A stretch of 64,000 nucleotides of DNA from Pseudanabaena sp. ABRG5-3 (lineage in GTDB: Bacteria; Cyanobacteriota; Cyanobacteriia; Pseudanabaenales; Pseudanabaenaceae): positions 4,214,048 to 4,278,047 of the forward strand of contig NZ_AP017560.1 of NCBI RefSeq assembly GCF_003967015.1, in the 5' to 3' direction. Each line of letters starts with the position of its first letter. The first letter of the stretch is position 1. The notes below the pieces were generated by a model. It was not told where the DNA came from and did not search any database. It saw only the letters and a program-made list of their open reading frames with translations. Below, one piece after another: positions 16,900 to 26,679 of the stretch. The position numbers and the translations under genes were made by a program.

Positions 16900-18288
16900 T
16901 TAGTCATCACGACGTTCAATTTTGGCGATCGTGCCAAATCCAGGAAATAGGCGGCTAGGTAAACCAACAAACACAACTCTCACAACTTGATTCGTTGTCG
17001 TTGTTGTTGTGTTAGTGGAGGTGTTGGTAGATGTGTTAGTGGAGGTGTTAGTAGATGTATTGCTGGAAGTGTTGTTTGAGGTGTTAGTAGATGTATTGCT
17101 AGAAGTGTTGCTAGTAGAATTTCTAAGAGCAGTCAATAAAGCTTGGAATGAAACTTCGCTGAAGTAATAAGCATTCTTCTTCTGGAAATTGACGAAAACA
17201 AATTTGTCTACAACATTGAAATTACCCAAGGATATTAGATCGCTGGATTCTAATTCAGAACCTCTCGACTCTACATACTTCAGCAAACTTGAATTGTTGG
17301 CTAGTACAAGTAAGAATTTGGACTTGCCAGGGGCTAATAGACTTGGACTCAAGCCGATCAGCTTAAACAGTTGACGATTGTTTAGCAGAATCAGAATTGT
17401 TTCGCTGCTAACTGGTGGCAAGGTGGTGGTGCTAGAAGATGGAACAATCAAATTTCCACTGGTGATATTACCTTTCAGGCTAACAGACCCATTGCTGTTG
17501 TTAGCGGCAGTTGTAACAGTCCCAATCACAGCAGCCTTAGCATTGGTGAAAGAGCTAACTTTATTAGGGATTGAACCAGAAGCTAAAGCAGTTCCACGCA
17601 CTTCATCATTAACGTTGAATACGTTAGTTCCATTCAGATTGTCAAGCGTAGCATATTCAAACTTAGTGAGCTGTGCGGTGCCGTAGGGAGTGAGAACGGT
17701 TGTTGGGTTATTGTTGACAACTGTGGTACTCGCAAAACGGGTTACGTCAAAGGTTCCACCTGTAATGGGGACAATGACTGTATTCGCAGGTAAAGCGGAG
17801 ATACTTGATGTTGGTACTTGAATCGAAGAACCTGTCTTGATTGATCCTGTCACTGTTGCAGGTGCACCTAATGCTGAGACCTGCGTGCCAGTAGGGGCAG
17901 CATTATTAACTTTATCAATACTGCCCTTGATTGTACTTTGGGCATTGGTAAAATTAGCAGTTCTACCATCGTCAAAGTTAACCGAGCCATTAGTAGAAGT
18001 ACCTTGAATATCAAAGGCTCCATTGGCAGAAAGTGTTGTCGTCGTCGCTGTAGTTCCAGTTAGGCTCGTAATTTGAGCAGTCCCTACTGGGGTTAATACA
18101 GTGATACCTGCACCAGTAGGATTAGTAACTGCACCTGCACTAGTTACATTTACTGAAAAGTTACCACCTGTAATTGGTACTGAGGTGGTTTGAGCCTGTG
18201 ATGGAGATGCAGCGATCACAGATGCACCTAATAAACTAATTGCGATCGCCCCCAAGTTGAATGTATAGCGCTTAATTCGAGTTAGCAT
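16900..18288 (-). CDS. Secreted protein of unknown function with an internal duplication and an Asn/Thr/Ser repeat
   Basis: A 462-residue protein with a signal peptide ending near residue 33 (ASPSQAQ). Two similar halves follow: VPITGGNFSV...VLTPVGTAQITS and VPITGGTFDV...VLTPYGTAQLTK, about 150 residues apart. Each has a later GSI/GNI motif, suggesting tandem beta domains. Residues about 391-429 are a run of NTSTNTSSNTST-like units before a hydrophobic C-terminus (VVRVVFVGLPSRLFPGFGTI). AAAGGA lies 5 nt before the ATG. I recognise no family. Low-complexity Asn/Thr/Ser spacers often connect surface domains. Confidence 0.7.
   Translation of the reverse strand: MLTRIKRYTFNLGAIAISLLGASVIAASPSQAQTTSVPITGGNFSVNVTSAGAVTNPTGAGITVLTPVGTAQITSLTGTTATTTTLSANGAFDIQGTSTNGSVNFDDGRTANFTNAQSTIKGSIDKVNNAAPTGTQVSALGAPATVTGSIKTGSSIQVPTSSISALPANTVIVPITGGTFDVTRFASTTVVNNNPTTVLTPYGTAQLTKFEYATLDNLNGTNVFNVNDEVRGTALASGSIPNKVSSFTNAKAAVIGTVTTAANNSNGSVSLKGNITSGNLIVPSSSTTTLPPVSSETILILLNNRQLFKLIGLSPSLLAPGKSKFLLVLANNSSLLKYVESRGSELESSDLISLGNFNVVDKFVFVNFQKKNAYYFSEVSFQALLTALRNSTSNTSSNTSTNTSNNTSSNTSTNTSTNTSTNTSTNTTTTTTNQVVRVVFVGLPSRLFPGFGTIAKIERRDD
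17001..17115 (-). repeat. In-frame tandem repeat coding for the Asn-Thr-Ser spacer
   Basis: Degenerate 12-nt units (GTGTTAGTAGAT-like on the plus strand) repeat here, ending in a GTT run. Gain or loss of a unit would keep the reading frame. Confidence 0.75.
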
Positions 18289-18480
18289 TTTTCCTTTCCC
18301 TCTTTAAAATATTTACGGTTAATGTCTAAATAATCCTGAAAGTAAGACTCTGTTTGCCAAACAAGGCGAATCGAGACGTAAACATCTCAAAAATAGTTCC
18401 CAAATGAGTCTTTAGCCATACTGGACGACTAAGCTATTTCTATGGTTCCCAAAATTTCCAAAAAGTTTTCTTAATATTTC

Positions 18481-18584
18481 TAAGTAGCTAGGCATAATTA
18501 AAAAATAGAACCAAAAGCTGTGGCGCACGCTGCGCGTGCGCCACAGCTTTTAGGGCTTTATATTTAATTGCGCCCACCTACTTA
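18481..18584. repeat. 104-bp palindromic element, copy 1
   Basis: Starts TAAGTAGCTAGG and ends CCACCTACTTA. Its arms match those of an equally long copy at 31202-31305, but the central hairpin (18513-18551, 18-bp arms, loop TGC) has a different sequence. The core carries CTGTGGCGCACGC, also seen at 10.06 and 55.08 kb. Confidence 0.8.
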
Positions 18585-18733
18585 AAGATCCACAATCTGA
18601 AAAAATACTTATTAAGTTTTATCGTCAGTATCGTAAGAATTACCTTGCGATTCTTACTATTTCGCACCATTCGTGCCATGAAAAGCATGGCACAAATAGC
18701 TATTCATGTAATCTTCAAAGTGTATATCCAAAT

Positions 18734-18780
18734 CAAAAGACATAAAAAGTGTTGCTTAGCAACACTTTTTATGTCTTTTG
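18734..18780 (-). terminator. Perfect 22-bp hairpin after the porin gene
   Basis: Arms 18734-18755 and 18759-18780 pair exactly around TTA. It starts 11 nt past the stop codon of the minus-strand porin gene. Confidence 0.85.
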
Positions 18781-18791
18781 GAGTAAGCACC

Positions 18792-20636
18792 TTAGAAAGT
18801 GAAGGTTGTACGAATCGCCCCAACAGTAATGGTGTCACTACCTGAGGTTTGAACAGGATTAAAGATAAACAGCAATCCGGGGGTAATGCTGATGTTGTCA
18901 CTTATCCGCATTCTATAAAACAACTCTAAATGAGTTGTGCTAGCAGGTTGTCCACCAAAATCTCCGGGAGTGACACCAGTTAAGCCGATCGCACTGGGGA
19001 TATTCAATGAAGGTACGCCACCAACAGTTAGGTTGCTACTGGTGATTTTTGGTGGTTGCCCCACGTAAATACCAGCCAAGTTGCCCTCAGCAAACAAATC
19101 AGGGAAGTTTAGAAATGCCATCCAGTTAAATGTGGTAACTGAGCCACTCAGAACTGCATCTCTAGCATCGGAAGTGGTGTAACCAGCCCAACCACCGAGA
19201 GTCACTGCGCGGGAAATGCGCCACGAGACAGTACCACCAAAAGCATTAGTGGAAAATCTACCGCCAATTGGTCCAATGAGATTATCGCCAACACCTGTGT
19301 TTAAGCTGGCATTAGTACTGTAGGAATTGAGATAATAGAGTGCAAGGTCAACGCTATCAGTGGGGGTAAGCGAAAGCTGTACACCTGCGGTAAAAGGACC
19401 ACCTGTTAGACCATTATTGGTGTTAGAAGCTAATGAAGCGGCATATACCCCTTGCAAGCTAATATTATCGCTGATTTGCCAGTCAAACCCAATCCCTGCT
19501 TGTCCAGGGAAGTTCAAGATGGGATTGCGCTGAGCAAAGGCAGATAGAGGTCCTTGTCCAGCACTTTCATAACGGTTAGGACCACGAAATACACTAGATG
19601 GGCTAACCCCTGCTGCACCGATAACTACCGCAAGGCGATCGCCTACTAAAAAGCGATAGGACAAATCACTCAATTGGAAGGTATTACCTGTATCAAGCTC
19701 ATACCCTAGACGGGTGTAGGTATTGGTAAGGAAATTGTTATTAGTAAAGGATGTAGAAGCAGTAGACGCATTACCTGCTTGGATGCCTGTTAGCAAAATG
19801 CTGCGATTATCAAACTGCGTCACCAAGCTCAGTTGGAGGTTATAGCCAAAGGTGAGGTTAGTGGCATCGTCAGGGGTGTTTTTGGTACCATCTCTGGGAG
19901 TTAAGCTGCCAGTATTAGGTAAACGGCTTTGCAATCCAAAAATCGCTTGACCATACAATTTGGTCGTCGTTGAAAATTGCTGGGCTTCCAGTTTCGCAGT
20001 TTTTGCCTCTAGACTATCAACACGTCCTCTGAGGGTTGCCAGTTCAGCCGCAAATTCTTCCTGTAGCTTTTGCAATGTAGCAAGATCTTCTTTGCTAACT
20101 TTATCGGCTAGCCCTGAAGAAATAATTTCATTAATTTTGTCTAGACAAGCATTTAAACCCGCAGCAAATTCGTAACGGGTGGTTGCTTGCTTACCGCGAA
20201 AAGTACGATCAGGATAACCTGCGATGCAACCATAGCGTTCGACTAGGGATTGCAAAGCTGTAAATGCCCAGTCTGTAGGCTTAACGTCACTCAGTTGCGA
20301 GACTGAGGTAACACCCTGAGCTGTCAGATTATCGCTAGGTTGAGCAGCATTAATCGTTCCTGATTCGGAGACAGCTTGGATAATTTGAGCGTTAGGACTG
20401 ATAGGTGCGTTGTTTGATGTTGGCGTTTCGCTAATGATAGGCATGATCATCGGATCATTACCGATCGATCGCACTAACTCAGATTCATTGATAACCTTGT
20501 TGGTATTGCTTTGAGTTTCTGCTTGAGCAGTACTGGAGGTTACAACATTGCCAACCAATGTTGTGGCGATCGCAGTTGCGGTTAGGGCAGCTAACTTAGT
20601 TGCTTTACCAGATTTCGACTTGGGAATTAATGTCAT
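18792..20636 (-). CDS. Iron-uptake porin (SLH plus OprB-type beta-barrel)
   Basis: About 614 residues. A signal peptide (TKLAALTATAIATTLVGNVV, ending at STAQAE) leads to an SLH domain near residues 105-160 (LSDVKPTDWAFTALQSLVERYGCIAGYPDRTFRGKQ). A coiled-coil stretch follows (LQKLQEEFAAELATLRGRVDSLEAKTAKLEAQ), then a C-terminal barrel of the OprB/iron-uptake porin family that ends in FTF as outer-membrane proteins do. The SLH domain ties it to the wall while the barrel sits in the outer membrane and passes small solutes or inorganic iron. The ATG at 20636, preceded by GTGAGGA, gives a proper signal peptide; the longer frame to 20708 does not. Confidence 0.93.
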   Translation of the reverse strand: MTLIPKSKSGKATKLAALTATAIATTLVGNVVTSSTAQAETQSNTNKVINESELVRSIGNDPMIMPIISETPTSNNAPISPNAQIIQAVSESGTINAAQPSDNLTAQGVTSVSQLSDVKPTDWAFTALQSLVERYGCIAGYPDRTFRGKQATTRYEFAAGLNACLDKINEIISSGLADKVSKEDLATLQKLQEEFAAELATLRGRVDSLEAKTAKLEAQQFSTTTKLYGQAIFGLQSRLPNTGSLTPRDGTKNTPDDATNLTFGYNLQLSLVTQFDNRSILLTGIQAGNASTASTSFTNNNFLTNTYTRLGYELDTGNTFQLSDLSYRFLVGDRLAVVIGAAGVSPSSVFRGPNRYESAGQGPLSAFAQRNPILNFPGQAGIGFDWQISDNISLQGVYAASLASNTNNGLTGGPFTAGVQLSLTPTDSVDLALYYLNSYSTNASLNTGVGDNLIGPIGGRFSTNAFGGTVSWRISRAVTLGGWAGYTTSDARDAVLSGSVTTFNWMAFLNFPDLFAEGNLAGIYVGQPPKITSSNLTVGGVPSLNIPSAIGLTGVTPGDFGGQPASTTHLELFYRMRISDNISITPGLLFIFNPVQTSGSDTITVGAIRTTFTF

Positions 20637-20817
20637 AAATAAAAAATCCTCACGTAGCCACTTTATAAAAAGTTTTTTAAAAACTTTCTTAGTTTGCATT
20701 CTATACATATTTACAAATATAGAAAACCTATAAATTATGTATAAATTTTTTGCGGCTTAACGATTAAATGAATATAAGACGCAATAAATTCTCAAGAAGT
20801 TCCCTATATCTCAATAA

Positions 20818-20982
20818 AGTTTATAGGTAGTAAAGGATGGGCGGCGCTTCGCGCCGCCCATCCTTTACTACCTATAAACTCGATATAACCATTTGTGTCG
20901 TGCTGTGCATGGCGCAAATGGCAGAAAATGGTAAGAATTGCCAAGCGCTTCTTATCCATTTTCTGCATTCATCGAACTGAAG
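20818..20982. repeat. Perfect 30-bp hairpin plus interspersed element
   Basis: 20818-20880 is a hairpin with exact 30-nt arms and loop TTC, the longest in the window. It is followed by TCGATATAACC, a GTGC-rich small palindrome, GGCAGAAAATGG with its inverted partner CCATTTTCTGC, and the end CGAACTGAAG (20973-20982). The last parts match the element at 26.7 kb. The block lies just upstream of the helicase gene. Confidence 0.75.
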
Positions 20983-21024
20983 TTAAACAAAGTCTCTTAC
21001 TTATACGCTCATACTCAAACCTAT

Positions 21025-22509
21025 ATGCCTCGTATTCCTCAATTAACCTACGATCGCGGTACATTAATTCTGCATCCACCACCTAAGGGGAAGGCGTGGA
21101 TTGAATTTGCCACATGGGACGATCGCATTGAGAAGTTTCGTATTCCTGCTAATCGTTACCGCGAGTTAATTTTGACTTTGCGTTCGGAATCAATTGCGAT
21201 CGAGGATAAATCACGGGCTTACAGCGAGATTAACTTAATTGCTCATAGCAAAATGGAACCCTATCCCCATCAGAGTCAAGCTCTAGCAGCATGGCAACGA
21301 GTAGGGAAACAAGGGGTAGTTGTTTTGCCGACTGCCGCAGGTAAAACTTATCTAGCGCAACTTGCTATGCAGGCAACCAATCGCAGTACTTTGATCGTTG
21401 TGCCAACCCTTGATCTCATGCACCAATGGTATGCCCATTTACTGGCAGCTTTTCCTGATGTGGAGATTGGTTTGTTAGGAGGTGGATCGCGCGATCGCAC
21501 GGCGATTTTAGTCGCCACCTACGATAGCGCCGCCATTCAAGCCGAATCCTTAGGAAATCGCTATGGTTTGATTGTGTTTGATGAATGCCACCATTTACCA
21601 ACGGATTTTTTTCGCGTAATTGCCGAATATGCGATCGCTCCCTATCGACTGGGTTTAACTGCTACACCTGAACGCAGCGATGGTAAACATGAGGATTTAG
21701 AACTTCTCATTGGCGAAGAGGTTTATCGTAAGTCGGCGGAAGACCTCTCAGGACAAGCCCTCGCCGAACATAAAATTGTTCAGATTAAAGTTTCTCTTTC
21801 CGCCCAAGAACGCGATCGCTACAATTCTCTGATTCAGAGTCGTAATCAATTTTTAAAAGAAGCAAAAATCTCCCTCGGTAGTTTGGAAGGATGGCAGAGA
21901 TTTGTGCAGGCAAGTGCGCGATCGCAGGCAGGTCGACGCGCCATGCTTGCCCATCGGGAATCAAAGGAATTATCTCTAGGGACTGAAGCTAAGTTACGAG
22001 TCCTTGCAGATTTACTCGCACAACACTTTACGGAACGGATCTTAATTTTTACCAATGACAACGCCACGGTCTATCGCATTTCTAAAGATTTATTAATTCC
22101 TGCCCTCACTCACCAAACACCTGTTAAAGAACGTCATGAAATTTTGACCTTCTTTCGTGAAGGTAAGTATAAAACCCTAGTTACTTCCCATGTTTTAAAT
22201 GAAGGAGTTGATGTCCCCGATGCCCGCATCGCCATCCTCCTATCGGGTACAGGTTCTGCCCGTGAGTATATCCAGCGTTTAGGACGGGTGTTAAGGCGTG
22301 GCACTGAAGCCAATAAACAAGCAATTCTATATGAAGTTGTGACGGAGGATACCAGTGAAGAGCGTACTTCCGAACGCCGTCGTGGCATTGAGCGATCGCG
22401 TCCTGAGCTACAACAAGATAAGGTCATTCAAATGGGAATTCACTATGGCAAAAACATTCCCAAAATTAAACCGATCGCGGCAGAACACCCCAATGATTAC
22501 CAGCCCTAA
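21025..22509 (+). CDS. XPB-like superfamily 2 DNA helicase
   Basis: 494 residues. The motor has motif I PTAAGKT, motif II VFDECHHLP, motif III GLTATPER, a helicase C part with ILIFTNDN and HVLNEGVDVPDARIAI, and motif VI QRLGRVLRRG. The N-terminal 80 residues (LTYDRGTLILHPPP...FRIPANRYREL) match the small N-terminal domain of bacterial and archaeal XPB/Rad25-like helicases. It should unwind DNA in an ATP-driven, repair-related process. The usual archaeal-type nuclease partner (Bax1/DUF790) is not seen nearby. The start at 21025 was chosen because the longer frame begins inside a repeat element. Confidence 0.88.
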   Translation: MPRIPQLTYDRGTLILHPPPKGKAWIEFATWDDRIEKFRIPANRYRELILTLRSESIAIEDKSRAYSEINLIAHSKMEPYPHQSQALAAWQRVGKQGVVVLPTAAGKTYLAQLAMQATNRSTLIVVPTLDLMHQWYAHLLAAFPDVEIGLLGGGSRDRTAILVATYDSAAIQAESLGNRYGLIVFDECHHLPTDFFRVIAEYAIAPYRLGLTATPERSDGKHEDLELLIGEEVYRKSAEDLSGQALAEHKIVQIKVSLSAQERDRYNSLIQSRNQFLKEAKISLGSLEGWQRFVQASARSQAGRRAMLAHRESKELSLGTEAKLRVLADLLAQHFTERILIFTNDNATVYRISKDLLIPALTHQTPVKERHEILTFFREGKYKTLVTSHVLNEGVDVPDARIAILLSGTGSAREYIQRLGRVLRRGTEANKQAILYEVVTEDTSEERTSERRRGIERSRPELQQDKVIQMGIHYGKNIPKIKPIAAEHPNDYQP

Positions 22510-22567
22510 AACCCAAATTTAAAGAAAGGCGGCGCTTTGCGCCGCCTTTCTTTAAATTTGGGTTTTA
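22507..22567 (+). terminator. Perfect 29-bp hairpin that begins with the helicase stop codon
   Basis: Arms 22507-22535 and 22539-22567 pair exactly around TTT. The TAA stop (22507-22509) is the first three bases of the stem. Confidence 0.88.
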
Positions 22568-22739
22568 AAATTGCATTGCTATAGCTCCAAAAATGAACCC
22601 CACAAGACTTAACCAGACTGGATTCTGATTCTTTACATCCCCCTACCTTAGGAAGATATACATTTTTTGACGTAAGAAGCCAGAAAAGATCGTTTAAAAT
22701 AAGTTAGACAGCGATCAAGCGATCATTTTAGTGGTAGCT

Positions 22740-23915
22740 ATGGAACTTGCAGCCTATATCTATGATGCTTGGGCTTACGAACAAGCTCATCAAGAATCTC
22801 CAGATGCAGATCTACTTACTTTGGATGAAATTGACAATCCCCAATGTCAGGTAACTCCTCTTGTTTGGAATTCGATGATGAAGCGGTGGCGATCCTACTT
22901 ACTATCAGCGATCGCCATTACGGGAATGAATAGTTTTAGCCTTAGTTTTGGTCAGCCTATTGAAGCTAGTCAATACCTTGAGCCATCGGTCAATGCTCCG
23001 CCTTGGTGTGAAAATTTATATCTATGTAATACCCGTTATGTCTTAGAAGTGCAGACCTTACTGGCTAAACGTGGTTTTGCTGTAGGTGAAATTGATGGGG
23101 TTTATGGTAGACAAACCAAGAGTGCGGTGACGGCATTTCAGAAATCCCAAGCAAATCTTGTTGTCGATGGCATTCCAGGGGAGCAAACCCTAGCGTTACT
23201 GAAAAATCCTTCTCAAAATATTTTGCCTGTCCCGAATAAAAATCAACCTACAGGTCAAGACATTAACAAAAGCAGCAGTGTTAAACAAGTAATCATTGTT
23301 CGCCCTATTTCTCCGTCTAATGTTTCAACCATAGAAGGATCTGAGATTGGTAATTTGCAGATCTTGCTCAAACAAAGGGGATTTTATCAAGGCGAAATTG
23401 ATGGGCGACAGGGACAAACTACAGTTAACGCCATCTTAAAAGCCCAACAAGCCTATGGACTAATAGCAGATGGATTTGCGGGTCCCTTGACAATTCGCGC
23501 TTTGCTGGCTGGTGGCACAAACGTTCCCCTTTCTCTAACGGCTTTTAATCAACCACCCACAACTCAGGATGTGTTGGCAATCCAACAACTACTCAAAGCC
23601 CGTGGTTTCTATGATGCTGAACTCAATGGACTGTACGACCTGCGTACTAAAGACAGTATTGTCAATGCCCAAAATGCCTATGGGCAGAAGGCTACAGGAG
23701 AGTTGAGTCCAGAATTAATTGCATCTCTTAAAGGACAAACCATGGAACCAATCGCTGTTCAGAATGTCTCAACCATGCAAAACAATCCCAACAGTCAAGA
23801 TATCCGTCCTAGTCCTACGGTTCCTAGCAATATTCCATCCAGTAGTAATACTCAAAAACCAACTTCTAGTCAAAACTTACCGTCCCAATCTCCGCAAAAT
23901 ACCAATTCCTCCTAA
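22740..23915 (+). CDS. Membrane-anchored protein with three peptidoglycan-binding repeats
   Basis: 391 residues. A cytoplasmic head of about 45 residues (MELAAYIYDAWAYEQ) is followed by a membrane segment near 50-70 and three PG_binding_1 repeats at about 95-150, 205-260 and 285-335. Each has the pattern LLxxRGFYxGExDGxxGxxTxxAIxxAQ. A Ser/Pro/Gln-rich tail ends it. It probably sits in the plasma membrane with the repeats bound to the cell wall. The next gene has the same MEL-AYI start and repeat type, so the two arose by duplication. I prefer the ATG at 22740 over a GTG at 22731 because it gives this shared start. Confidence 0.87.
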   Translation: MELAAYIYDAWAYEQAHQESPDADLLTLDEIDNPQCQVTPLVWNSMMKRWRSYLLSAIAITGMNSFSLSFGQPIEASQYLEPSVNAPPWCENLYLCNTRYVLEVQTLLAKRGFAVGEIDGVYGRQTKSAVTAFQKSQANLVVDGIPGEQTLALLKNPSQNILPVPNKNQPTGQDINKSSSVKQVIIVRPISPSNVSTIEGSEIGNLQILLKQRGFYQGEIDGRQGQTTVNAILKAQQAYGLIADGFAGPLTIRALLAGGTNVPLSLTAFNQPPTTQDVLAIQQLLKARGFYDAELNGLYDLRTKDSIVNAQNAYGQKATGELSPELIASLKGQTMEPIAVQNVSTMQNNPNSQDIRPSPTVPSNIPSSSNTQKPTSSQNLPSQSPQNTNSS

Positions 23916-23995
23916 AATTAGCAACTTTTCGGAATCTCAAATCATCTAATTCCCTCTCTATCATTTCTCTCAAATTATCTCAATAAGGTCTAATT

Positions 23996-25873
23996 ATGGA
24001 ACTCCTAGCTTATATTCAAGAAGAATTTATCCGTGATGATCAAGCGATCACCACAGAAAGTAACACTCCTAACGTGAATATCGAGACTACTTTTCAAACT
24101 TGGCTAAAAAAATTAACTACTAAATCAGCCAAACTCAGCTTGAACGTTATTCTTGCGGGTACGACAATCCTCATTGGTTTAGGCTCGACCCTCAATGCAC
24201 TCGCAGAAGTTACCCCATCATCGGACGTGAAGTATGTCCAGTCATTACTTGCCAAAAACGGCTTTGATCCTGGAGCGATCGATGGCGTAGCGGGAGCATC
24301 GACCAAAAATGCCATTATTCGCGCTCAACAGTCGCTGGGACTAACTGCCGATGGCGTTGCAGGTAGCCGCACGATCGCAGCGCTCGAAAGTGGCGCTCCC
24401 GTTGCTAGCACATCTTCCAAAGCCGATGACAGTACAACCACTAGTGCCATAACTCCTAGTGCCTCGGTGATGAATCTGCAAAAGTTGCTAGCAGATCGTG
24501 GTTTTTATAACGGTGCTGTTGATGGCATCATGGGCAATCAGACCCGTTCAGCGATCGTTGCAGCGCAAAAGGCTTACAATCTCACACCCGATGGTGTTGC
24601 AGGTCCCCAAACTCTAGCAGCTCTCGAATCCGATAGCAAAGCTGTGGTCACACCCATAAGTGCTACGACAAGTGCGCCCACAACCAAAAGCACTGAAGTC
24701 GCCAATCTCCAAGATTTGCTAAGCAAACGTGGTTTTTATAACGGGGCTGTTGATGGCATCATGGGCGCTCAAACCCGTGCCGCAATCATTGCTGCTCAGA
24801 AAAACTATGGCTTAGCCGCCGATGGTATTGCAGGAGCGCAGACCCTTGCGGCTTTGGAATCGGGGAGCCGTAAGGTCAATATTGCAGCTCAAAATAGTGA
24901 TGCTACCAAAGACACAGTGGCAAAAAGCAGCGACAGTGGTGTTTTAGCAGTCCAACAGCTACTAGCTAAACGTGGTTTTTATAATGGAGCGATCGATGGA
25001 GTCAAAGGTCCTCAGACTAGAGCCGCAATCATTGCCGCTCAAAATGCCTATGGCTTGACTCCTGATGGTGTAGCAGGTGTCCAAACTGTGGCAGCACTGG
25101 AAAAAGATGCCAAAACAACAACCTCTGTAAGCACCAAGCCCACCAATCAGGCTACAACCACATCAACGAAGACAAACTCATCGGTAGCAGATGAGAATGT
25201 GGCAAATTTACAGAACTTACTGACCGATCGCGGTTTTTACAACGGACCAATTACAGGTTTTCTTGGACCACGCACCAAGGCTGCCATTGTCGCTGCCCAG
25301 CAAGCCTATGGTTTAACCACCGATGGAGTAGCAGGCAGTCAAACTATTGCTGCCCTAGAATCAGGTGCACCACGTCAACAAATCGCCGTTACTAACAATA
25401 CTCCCACTGTAAAGGTAGTGCCACAGCCACAGGTAACCACTACACCTCAACCCCCTGCACAACCACAGTTACAGCCCAAGATTCAGGTACAGCCACAGGT
25501 GCAGCTACAAGCTCCACAAGTACAGCTACCACAGGTACAGCCACAAGCTAAAGTCACGCCTCAAGCTACACCCCAGCCCCAAGAAACTGCTAAACCTCAA
25601 GTCCAACCCACACCAGCAACGCCAATAGCAACAGCAACGCCAGCACCAACCACACAGGCAAGTGCCAGTAACGCTCAGGTTTTGGAGTTGCAAAAGTTAT
25701 TATCTAAGCGAGGATTTTATAATGGCAAGGCTGATGGTGTCTTAACAGCAGAAACTCGGAATGCGATCGTTAGGGCGCAAAACTTTTACACGATTACCCC
25801 TGCCGATGGCGCACCAAGCAATAAACTGATTGATAGTCTTAGTAAAGATACATTTATTTCCGAAGGCAATTAA
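23996..25873 (+). CDS. Membrane-anchored protein with six peptidoglycan-binding repeats
   Basis: 625 residues. The head MELLAYIQEEFIRDD and a membrane segment near residues 45-65 are followed by PG_binding_1 repeats, each centred on RGFYNGAxDGxxGxQTRxAIxAAQ, at about 75, 160, 240, 320, 405 and 565. Repeats 2-4 are nearly identical in DNA as well, so the array has expanded recently. Repeat 6 is degenerate. A Gln/Pro/Val-rich linker (VQPQVQLQ-like) separates repeats 5 and 6. Likely role: tether between plasma membrane and peptidoglycan. AAGG precedes the ATG. The next gene starts 5 nt after its stop, so the two are probably co-transcribed. Confidence 0.9.
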   Translation: MELLAYIQEEFIRDDQAITTESNTPNVNIETTFQTWLKKLTTKSAKLSLNVILAGTTILIGLGSTLNALAEVTPSSDVKYVQSLLAKNGFDPGAIDGVAGASTKNAIIRAQQSLGLTADGVAGSRTIAALESGAPVASTSSKADDSTTTSAITPSASVMNLQKLLADRGFYNGAVDGIMGNQTRSAIVAAQKAYNLTPDGVAGPQTLAALESDSKAVVTPISATTSAPTTKSTEVANLQDLLSKRGFYNGAVDGIMGAQTRAAIIAAQKNYGLAADGIAGAQTLAALESGSRKVNIAAQNSDATKDTVAKSSDSGVLAVQQLLAKRGFYNGAIDGVKGPQTRAAIIAAQNAYGLTPDGVAGVQTVAALEKDAKTTTSVSTKPTNQATTTSTKTNSSVADENVANLQNLLTDRGFYNGPITGFLGPRTKAAIVAAQQAYGLTTDGVAGSQTIAALESGAPRQQIAVTNNTPTVKVVPQPQVTTTPQPPAQPQLQPKIQVQPQVQLQAPQVQLPQVQPQAKVTPQATPQPQETAKPQVQPTPATPIATATPAPTTQASASNAQVLELQKLLSKRGFYNGKADGVLTAETRNAIVRAQNFYTITPADGAPSNKLIDSLSKDTFISEGN

Positions 25874-25878
25874 GTCAG

Positions 25879-26679
25879 ATGCGGTTCCGTAATCTTGCGA
25901 TTAACTTGGGTGCGATCGCCATTTTTGCTGTGATCGCCCTCAGCTTGCAATTTCCTAAATTAAATCAACGCTTAACTGGACAGACCCTAGAAGAGACTCG
26001 TAAGGGGGTCAAAGAAGAAGAAGCACGTCTGAAGGTAATTAGACAACTACCTTCCCGTGGTTTTGGCTTTAATAATATGATTGCCAATTTTACTTTTTTG
26101 CAGTTTTTGCAATACTTTGGTGACGATATTTCCAGAAATAAATTTCAAACGGGATATAGTCTCAGTCCACACTATTTTGAAAATATCATCGAGCGCGACC
26201 CTCGCTTCTTGAGTAGCTATCTATATATGTCAGCTAGCGTATCCATGTTTGCAGGAGCGCCGAGAGATGCTATCAGTATTTATGAAAAAGGATTGCGATC
26301 GCTTAATCCCGACATCCAACCCACGGCCTATACTGTTTGGCGATATAAAGCCACTGATCATCTATTGTTTCTCGGCGATGCCAAAGGTGCTAGAGAGTCC
26401 TATCTCAAAGCGGCTGAATGGGCTGATCGTGTTAGTCCAACCGCAAAAACCTTTGAAGATCCTAAGCTAGCCGCTGATCTATCCCGTCAATCAGCAAAGT
26501 GGTTAGAACAGGAGCGTGATCTCACCAAAGCACAGGTAGGAGCTTGGTCTCTAGTTTTACAAAATGCCGTAGATAAGAAAACAGTCCAAATTGTTGCTCA
26601 AGAGGTAGATAAGTTGGGCATGAGAATCGATATTCAAAATGACAGACTAGTTATTGTCCCAAAAAATTCCTCTAAATAA
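25879..26679 (+). CDS. Membrane-anchored TPR-like protein
   Basis: 266 residues. One N-terminal membrane helix (about 8-25) is followed by helical repeats resembling TPRs (RFLSSYLYMSASVSMFAGAPRDAISIYEKGL; YKATDHLLFLGDAKGARESYLKAAEWA). Similar conserved proteins occur in other cyanobacteria without an assigned function. It starts 5 nt after the six-repeat peptidoglycan-binding gene, so it may belong to the same complex or process at the envelope. A beta-type tail (IDIQNDRLVIVPK) ends the protein. Confidence 0.75.
   Translation: MRFRNLAINLGAIAIFAVIALSLQFPKLNQRLTGQTLEETRKGVKEEEARLKVIRQLPSRGFGFNNMIANFTFLQFLQYFGDDISRNKFQTGYSLSPHYFENIIERDPRFLSSYLYMSASVSMFAGAPRDAISIYEKGLRSLNPDIQPTAYTVWRYKATDHLLFLGDAKGARESYLKAAEWADRVSPTAKTFEDPKLAADLSRQSAKWLEQERDLTKAQVGAWSLVLQNAVDKKTVQIVAQEVDKLGMRIDIQNDRLVIVPKNSSK

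Noticed and set aside
20938-21024. N-terminal extension of the helicase
   Set aside because: It is encoded by the end of an interspersed element; the conserved N-terminus starts at 21025.
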